Shown one piece after another: positions 56,091 to 64,000 of a stretch of DNA of 64,000 bases. A program made the translations under genes and the position numbers. Origin of the DNA: Symsagittifera roscoffensis (Eukaryota > Xenacoelomorpha > Acoela > Convolutidae); NCBI RefSeq assembly GCF_963678635.1, contig NC_087067.1, positions 20,456,596 through 20,520,595 of the forward strand. Direction: 5' to 3'. Within the stretch, counting starts at the first letter, position 1. Each line of letters begins with the position of its first letter. The notes under the pieces were generated by a model. The model was not told the origin of the DNA. It did no database searches and saw only the letters and a list, made by a program, of their open reading frames with translations.

Positions 56091-56897
56091 TCCGGTCAAT
56101 GTCCTCATTGAATCACGCAATATTCGTAAAATAGATACAGTGTCATTGAACAGAATTTACAAAATGCACGAAATTACTTTTATCCACGTCACATCGACTC
56201 ACTGCAGAATATAATTGGCATCATACCACATCACTATATCCTTCAAATTCTTTCATTAATCTGCACATTGAAGATATGACCTAAGATAAAACATATTTTC
56301 TGACTTCCAATGTCAATGTCCCGATTAAAACTTTTTCTCTCAGTTTTAAAAGGTGTTGGTTTGCCGGACAGTCCTGCCAACCAACAAGCTAAAATTATCC
56401 TACTATGCTCCTTCCCTTCGGAAATTTTGCTTGTTATTGTCCTGAATATTAAAACTAAGAAACTCTGTGATTAGAAAGAACAATGAAACAATCTCCCTCT
56501 TCGAGAGATTACCCAAGCCTTCCACGTCACCACAAAGTGATCAGTTCTCCTAGCTGATTAAAAACAGTCTTGTAGGCTGGAATATTTAAATATACTCCTT
56601 CACTCAAGCCTTTCTAAATAAATAGTAAGTGAGTGTATCTAAAGCCACTCGACTAAAATCAAGATGCAAATTTATAAATGCAACAATTTCCAAACTCAAC
56701 TAAATGTTTCAGTTTTCAATTACAACTTGGTTGCTTGGTTTCTCACTTGAGTTTTTTCACACACATAAAACAATTCTGAGTTTTAACTTTTTCTTCATCA
56801 CTCCTTTGTTTTCTTCTTTTTTCGTCGTTTAGAAGTTCTAAAACTTCTAAATTCTTCTAATTTCATCTCCTTTTACATCTTGTTTTTCGGTCATTCG
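56091..56897 (-). other. 3' UTR of copy 2
   Basis: No coding region. From about 56,226 on it matches 30,533-31,191 of copy 1. Confidence 0.75.
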
Positions 56898-58984
56898 TCA
56901 ATGCTCCATTTCTTCCTCCTGTGATACTGACTCTGCACTCTCAGTTTCCGTATCTGGCAACACGTCGTTAGCAATCCTGACGCTGCTGGAAGCCGTCCTC
57001 CAACACTTCTGCTCTTCTACCCTCTGTTTACAACAAGGTAGGGGATCCACGTTTCTGCAGAAGCTGTTGTGGAGACACAACGTCACGTTTCTCTCCAAAT
57101 CTTCCTTTAACATCTCTGCCTTCTCCTTTCCACTACGTTCACTCGTCCTGGAAATTCTTTTCAAAGCGGTGGTCACTGCATTCCGATGAGTCACGAGAGC
57201 TCGCTTGAAAGCTGCTGCTCCAATGTCCAGCTGATATTCACTGTACACCCTGCCATGCTTCGACATATGCTTCTTCGCATACTCGTACAACCATGCAGTC
57301 ATGTTAGCTCTGAACCATGGCATCAATCGTTTCCTTGCCCATATCTTCTTCACTTCCATCGGAATGTTTAGAATTTTGCACATAAGTCTATAGATTTAAG
57401 TCTATAAGATGTAAGACAATCTAACTTCCGCAACTGTTCTCTCGTCGGTGCCTCCTGTCTGTTATTTCCTCTCACATGAGCTTTCAGCCATCGTATCGCC
57501 ATCATAACTCCCACTATCACTATTGTTATGGACTGTGATGAATCTGGTAAACCCATGGAGAGCAGCTCTCTAGAGTCCCAGATCAACATCAGATTACTAC
57601 GCTTGGGATACCACCAGGTCTGCAGCAAGCAGTGGCAAGGAAACTCGTCATGTGTCAACATGATGCTCCTCCAATTACGTTTTCCCAAAGCTTCCAGTAA
57701 TGGTTCCACTTCCATCATCACTCGGTGGACTTCATCATTCTCATCTACTGCATTGTAATCTGTGACAGTTGATCCTCTCTGTTTCTGTCTCTCAAAGTCA
57801 CTGAAGTTCCCGCTCACATATCCCATGAACTTCTTTCCTAGTATTGACTCCAATTCTTCCTTGGTTCTCTCTGGAACTGCTGAGAACATCTTACACAGCA
57901 ACTCGTATGACTTCTCGGACATTCTCGCCAGTCTCACACACTTCGGCACTGAGAAGGCTTGATCCACAATCGTTCTTGTACTCTTCACGTCCACAGCTAC
58001 AAAATGTACAGGGTATCTGCTCTTGCACATTGGAACAAATGTTTAACCCACCAAATATCGTGCTCCTGATGGTCTACAATAAGTCTCACTGTGTCTGATG
58101 TTCATTTCCGTCTCGATTGCTTCCCTCCATTTTCCTATGTATTTCTGCTCAGTCTGCAGAACTCCTGGGAATACTTCTACACTGATGGCTGTGACCATCT
58201 CATGTTTCTGTTCTAGATTCAATAGTGACTCTAAAGAACTAAACATGCTGTAGAATCCTAGTGCGGTCACTAGATTCACATCGGTTCCTCCATGGCAATC
58301 TGCTATCAGTTCCGTTTCTGTTCTTGCTTTCATCACTACGTTTCCAAACAATACCGTCAATTGCTTGTGTTGTTTCTCCAGGGTCTTCACACAGTCCAGA
58401 CTTCCACAAACGTGACCCTCCAGTCCACAGACTTCCGCCGGACAGCTACCAGGCTTGACCCAGTCTTCTGGTCCCCAGCCAGGCAACTCCACTTTATCTT
58501 CTCCATTGCTCTTAGAGGCCGTTATCATCACATTATATATGATGTTGAGGTCACGCAGGTTACAGTCTACATTCAGTTCCCTCTGTACGTCTTGCGTCGC
58601 CCGTAATATCGAGTCAGCCTTGGGACTAGGACACCATGATGACCTCATCAATTCCCACACTGCCATCAAGCTCGTTCTCAGTAATTCATCTGAGAATCCC
58701 AACCCAAACTCCACTCTTTTGTCGGATTTTGCTACTGAAGGCGCAGTCACCTCTTCTTCCAAGACCAGTCCCAATTTGGCCTGTGGATTGTTAACGCTCT
58801 TAATCGTTACAATTCTGGACGTCCAGAATCTTAGCAACACCGCCTGCTCATAATCGAAGAAGCAATCGCGTATGTCTTCACTCAGGAAAGGATTGTACGC
58901 TATCCCTATGATCCCGGATACGTAGCTATACGATTTCTTTTTGATCGGTCCACAGTATTCACTGGATTTCGGCAATGCTCCCAT
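56898..58984 (-). pseudogene. ORF Y, copy 2
   Basis: Begins with the same MGALPKSSEYCGPIKKKSYS and ends with the same acidic EEEMEH tail as copy 1. Breaks: TAA at 58,043, and a rearranged stretch near 57,385-57,415 that destroys the frame. The region around 57,450 is in frame here but shifted in copy 1. Confidence 0.75.
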
Positions 58985-59014
58985 AGATTCTTTAGCGAGT
59001 CTCAGCTCCTTGTT

Positions 59015-62000
59015 TCAAAATCTCCTGATTTCATCTATCTTTCTCATGGGTTCTAGTTCCTCGGGTTCTTTCATGTTCACCCTCATCGGTTTACTTTGCT
59101 GCATATCCAGCAGTGCTAGCAAGAATATGGCTTTTGCTAGCTCATCGCCTTCCCTCAACATTTTAACACAGGTGTTTAATGCAGGTACTGAAATCTGCTC
59201 TATCAGGAATCGAATGAAACAGAGAGCGTCTCTCCGCTTCGCACACGCTACTGCTGCTCCCTCTTGGACTATCAGATCCCTCAGGTTCGTCATAAGGAAA
59301 TCCTTCTCTTCTTTCGACCGCTTCCTTTCTTCTGAATCATACTCTTCGCGAGTCAGTCCCATCATGCACCAGGCGAACCTGAGTTGTAACTCTGTCCTTA
59401 CGTAAGGTACTGCCACGATAGCATGTATTCTTGGCGTAGTCCTCATTTCTTCTTCGAAATACCTTAATACTACTGCTTTTCATGGAAGGCTCACCAACTG
59501 CTCCATTGTTTCTGCCTGTATGTCAGACGACGCTAAAGTCCCGTACGCCTTCTGCTTGAAGGTGGTGCCTTGCAACATCGATTCCAGATAACCCTCCATG
59601 GCTTTCCCATCTTCCAGGGCCATTACATACCCTCTAGCCGAGTTTCGGTATTCTAACATCTCCATGTATCCACCGGTGGGTTCATCTATCAACACAGACT
59701 TTGACACTGTTAGTCGGTTATATTCCACTGGTATTAGTTGTCCTGCGACACTTTCCTTTCCGTGATTCATGGGAGATGGCTTGAAGTCTTTCATTGTGCT
59801 CTCTCCACATTGGCTGAGTATTTCCATTTCTAAGGTTGCTCCAGTCAGAGTGCGGTCACTCCTTTTGGATTTATAACCTGTTGACTTTATCCCCGCCATG
59901 AGAATGGGTGGCACCATCGCTATATCAGTTAACATTTTATCTGTGCCAGACAGTTGATAATCACCTTGCCCCAAATCCATGACCTCCTCAACTCGTTTCC
60001 TTTTCGCTGAGTTAATAGATTTCATTGATAATTCTGAATCCACCTTCGTCTTTCCAACTCTCCTCGGCATCACTCTGCTGCCTAACTTCATCTTCATCGC
60101 ATTGATTTTATCAATCACCAATTTGATCGCATCGTCCCTCTCCTGGTTCTCGACAGATACACCACCTCTCCTTTATCGTCCTGCGGTGTCATCTTGATGG
60201 GAGAATTCGCTTCACTTTCATCAGTGGCCGAGTCGATCAACAACTCACTCAGTCTCCCTTCACACTCATCAAGCTTGTCAAGGACTTCTCTCATCAAGGA
60301 TTGGTTGAGACCCGTTTTCAGAATGGACTGGGTCCCATAGCTTTGAACCACGGTCCAGACTTCTTCCATAAACGCCACTCTGTCCAGTTTGCATCCCGTC
60401 CTACTCTCGTGGTCTCGGTGATGTACTTCCCATTCCTCTTCGGGCAGCGTTCCCAAGAAAGGTACTCTGGCTGAGGCCTCTATTCTTCTTCTTCTTAGGT
60501 GATTCCATGAGGATTCTCTGGTCGTTATTTCTTGAATTGCCAGGAGAGCTGCTCTCCGGCAAATTCCGTTTCATTTCGATAAAGGCTGACGGAGGCTCCA
60601 GTGTCGAGATGCCTTCATCCGCTGGCTCAGTCGTTTCCAACGTATCTGCATTGTTCTCAAGATCACTGAAGATATTGAAATCCAGGCTGGATGTTCCTCC
60701 TGTCGATGCCCTGTCGTCTTCCCCACCAGCTTGATCTTGTTGCATGGGTTCTTCGGTTTGACGGCTTCCTCCCTGTCCGTCATCTCCTTCTGACTTATCC
60801 TTGTTCGAGCTCGATGGTCCTTTTTCATCATTGTCGGCTGCTTCCTGGAATCTCGGTATGAGCAATGTACAGGCCGATTTATCTTCCTCTTCTCCATGGA
60901 CCACTTTGATTTCTTCGCAGCCGAAGGGTGCTAGGAAGGTTCTCGTCTGCAGTATTCCTCCCACTTTCATCTCCTGTTTTACGCTAGTCAGGATTAATGA
61001 GGCTTCAGGCAATTCGAGCTAAGCCTAATCCCTTCCACTCCTCGTCAAATCTTCCAGGCTTGGGAGTCGCGGCGTTGCTTATTCGCCTTCTCGTCGCTTG
61101 ATCTGTATATGCAAATTGTGTGTATTGCAACACGGCGGCATTTCTCCCTACAAAGTATGGATCCATCGTTCCCACGAAATTCCCTACTCTCCTTTCGTTG
61201 GTTTCGAATGCTCTCTATCTAGGAGTTTGTACCACGGAGACTGCTCCTAGCAACATCCTCCTTATCAGAGGGAATTCAGGGATTGCCTCCGGCATCTTCT
61301 TGTAATCGCCACAGTCCTTCGTCTCTTCTCTCACTTTGTGATATGCTGCAGTGAGACGAGGCACTCTGGTTATTTCACCATTCGTTTTATCATAGGGTCT
61401 CAGATTCCAAAGCTTTGGAAACACCTCGATGTGTCCTCTTTCTACTTCTCCCATGCCATCACGGAAGTGATTGTCAAAATTGATGACTGTCATCTCTGGC
61501 TCCGATATTTTCACAAATAACAGATCTTCACTCATGAGCTCCCGTAATGTGTGCTGCTCACACCAGTTCAGTGTACTACCGTCCACTGCCGATATGAGGT
61601 TCAGGTGCAGCACCGACCTCCTATATGCTTCCACTTTAACGTCAGGGAACGCAAACGTGACTGCTGGTCCATAGATCACTGTCACGAACTCCGTGACTCC
61701 TCTGATCAGCGCCAAGGGATCGGTTCTCATAGCCAAGCTCAGATCGGTTAACAGCGGCATGCCTCCAACATGTCGTCTAACATCTTCCTCTCTTTCAATC
61801 GTCTCGTCTTCTCCCGTTCCAAAGCGATTTTGTTGCAAGAGATACTGGATAAGAGTGTGTCTCAGGTCCGTGGATTTCTTCATATCCAAGTTCCTCACTC
61901 TCTCTCTCATCTGCTCTGGACAACGTGCCAGTTTAATCAGTCCTCCCAAGTTTCCGTGGGAAATTGCAATCAATGTCAGAAGTCCGTCTAGCCGCAGGTT

Positions 62001-64000
62001 CTGGATTCCATCGGTGAGCAGTATCGCCGGTCCTTTCACGAAACTCTCTGCTCCGAATGTCACGAACAAGGCTATTAGTTCCACTATCGACACTTCCACT
62101 ACTGCTTGGAGGAATTCTTTTATCAAGTAGTGCGAGACTTTCGGGTAAACTTTTGCCAAGAAGGACGCGGTCCATCCGGCTCCCAACCCTTCTAGCATGC
62201 TGTCTGTCCTTTCGAAGCCCTCCTGTCCCTTTACTTCCTGGGGCCAGAAGGTTTCCAGAGTAATCTGACACATTCTGTTCACAAATTCAGCGGTCTTTTC
62301 TCCGGCATTTTCCGCCAGGTTCACCTCATTCAACAAGTAGGCATGTATCTTTGTGATCATCACGGGGCCTTGCTCAAAAGCATCTGCACCCAATGCCGCT
62401 ACTCTAGGGATCAGGTGTAGCCACTGGTTGGCTTCCGGCTTGGTTCTCAGAACCATCGCTTCCAAGTGAGCTCTCGTCTCTAGTGAATTTTTTCTTCTTG
62501 TGTCTTCACCTGCCACTTCCATTGCTCGGAACCATAAGTCGTTGGACATTGCCGCGATCACTCGATGGTCGTCGTCTACTCCCGGTTTCAGTTTGAGTTG
62601 TCGACTGAAATTGGACAGTTCCAACCCCAGCACCTCGTCCAACACTAACATGTGTAGCGCATGGTCCTTGAGTCCTCTCATCGCGTTTGAGATATCTGAC
62701 CATACTGCAGGCAGTTCAGCCTTAAGTGGCCTCAGGTTCTCCATCTCTATCATGCGATTCGGGGCTGATATGATCACATCATATTTTCCTTCCGAAAGTA
62801 AGGCCACAATCGCATACACAAATTTCAGTCCATCCGGGAGATGTGCATATCCCGGAGACAACGCGAATACTACTCTCAGTGTCACTTTAGTGAATGACCC
62901 CTCCTTCGTCGCATCCACCACTTCACCCATCGACTCAAGGATATCCTTTATCGCTGGCCATAGAGCGTTTTCTGCTGTTGTAGGATCTCTGAGTCTGCTC
63001 AGAAAACCACTACTGTGTAGATGGTCATTGATGCCAGCAAACACAATCGTAATTGGGTTCATGTCCGTCTGCCTTTGTACCCCTATAGCCAGAGATATCG
63101 ATTGCAGTAGGTCCAGGTCGACAGCTGCCAACATTATGACGTCCGGCCAAAACAAAGACTTGGAGGTGTACACGAACTCTGAATTCGCTACTACCATAAT
63201 CTTGGCCTTCCTCATTTCTGCTTTGTCATAGGCGGCGAAGATGGTCTCATCTTTCTTTGTCACTTTCAATCCGCCATATCTTTGGGCATCACCATCTTGA
63301 TTCACTAGTTTTGGGTATACTCTTTCCTTCACATGACCAGGGGGTGTCGTCAGCTGCCTGAATATCTTCACGTGTTGTCCAATCGGCGCTTTCGTCGTCA
63401 GGAATCTTCCTGGTCTCTCTTCACGATTCCCCTCATCATGATTCAACCTCACATCCTGCAATGGTCTCGCATTGACTGGTCCCATCGTATTGTTAGAGGG
63501 CAGTCCCTCTAAGTCAGCAAATCTCAAGGCCGTCGTGGAGCTGAAATTTATGTTAGCGGCTATCAACCAGTCTACGCCGGTTATCGAGTACAATCTGCTG
63601 ACGGATAGCGTCGCTCCATTCAGCATCCTCCTCGCATCTTCGATGAAGCTTACCCTCTGGAGATCCAGCTTCATTAGCTCGTCTTTGTATATATGCCAGG
63701 GAGACGGTATGGGTCTTGACCACATCAACGAGCCTCTGCTCGGACGTCTGTCCTCTCGACTGGTACTTGTCGTCTCCGATCTAGTGTCCGATCTAGTGTC
63801 CGATCTAGACGTGCCGGCTGTCTCTCCGATTGGGTTGACAGGTCCTATTCGTCTCCTAGGATGGATGGTCCTCCTCATCGGCGCTTCTCCCAATTGATCT
63901 TGTACGTCTGTCCTCTGACCTGGTTCGCTGGAGCTTTGTTGCCTGTAGTTCGTGACAGCCGGGACCGTACCCAAGCGTGTTTCCAAGCTAGGAGGCACAA
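59015..64000 (-). pseudogene. ORF X, copy 2 (partial, 5' end beyond window)
   Basis: Covers roughly residues 610 to the end of ORF X. The SGNH domain lies beyond the window, while the second GxND block (IVFAGINDHLHS) is present near 63,030. Breaks: TAG at 61,215, a 23-base deletion near 61,017, one-base shifts near 60,495 and 60,120, and a TGA replacing Trp near 59,480. It ends at the same TGA as copy 1 (59,015). In-frame length changes in an otherwise conserved frame suggest that relatives were under coding constraint. Confidence 0.75.

Larger units (their letters stand above)
55179..64000 (-). mobile_element. giant Ty3/gypsy-type LTR retroelement, copy 2 (3' part, runs off window)
   Basis: LTR, 3' UTR, ORF Y and ORF X are in the same order and orientation as copy 1, and nearly identical over 7.8 kb by eye. 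Differences include in-frame indels (a 21-base gap near 61,866; extra TCTAGTGTCCGA units near 63,780) and private breaks. The gag-pol part would lie beyond 64,000. Confidence 0.9.

Overview
This is a window of invertebrate-animal nuclear DNA. It is AT-rich, with spliced genes, GT-AG introns plus one GC-AG intron, tRNA-derived SINE-like repeats and several classes of retrotransposon. The sequence does not fix the phylum.

Region 1, about 5.4-23.7 kb, minus strand: two host genes in the same orientation. EIF4A is an uninterrupted 430-codon frame at 5,468-6,760. Upstream of it lies a phosphoinositide-specific phospholipase C of delta type. I assembled 17 consecutive exons of it (7,444-23,739). 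Every junction keeps the reading frame, giving about 659 codons that run from the first EF-hand through the X, Y and C2 domains to the stop. Its 5' exons (a PH domain would be expected) were not found and may lie beyond the retroelements. Its introns hold dispersed repeats, SINE-like units and a decayed LINE (about 19.5-22.2 kb).

Region 2, 25.5-53.9 kb: a giant Ty3/gypsy-type LTR retroelement, copy 1, on the minus strand. Its outer limits are 25,486 and 53,939, with LTRs of about 0.92 kb ending TG...CA and an ATT target duplication. It sits inside a nuclease-like retroelement reading frame whose two halves lie at either side. In its own direction it carries a 2.9-kb leader with about 16 copies of a CCCCTCCGGATT motif. 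Next come gag with two CCHC knuckles, protease, RT-RNase H, integrase and a TARG1/OARD1-like macro domain at the end of pol. After these come a huge ORF X (about 2,270 codons, with an SGNH/GDSL hydrolase domain) and ORF Y (about 697 codons, function unknown). A CR1-like non-LTR element (25.89-30.53 kb, plus strand) has replaced part of the 3' LTR. It encodes its own SGNH esterase, a PHD finger and an endonuclease-RT, with the PHD and endonuclease frames separated by a TGA-CTA-G stop. Without this insert the LTR element is about 24 kb.

Region 3, 53.9-64 kb: the other half of the interrupted nuclease-like frame, a LINE RT fragment, and the 3' part of a second copy of the giant element (LTR at 55,179-56,076, then ORF Y and most of ORF X, running off the window). 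Copy 2 gives an independent check on gene models. Most breaks are private to one copy, but the TGA between ORF X and ORF Y is shared, so these are probably two genuine reading frames.

The most novel content is the giant retroelement: a gypsy-type pol ending in a macro domain, followed by two very large non-Env reading frames, one with an intact-looking SGNH catalytic core. Both copies are decayed.
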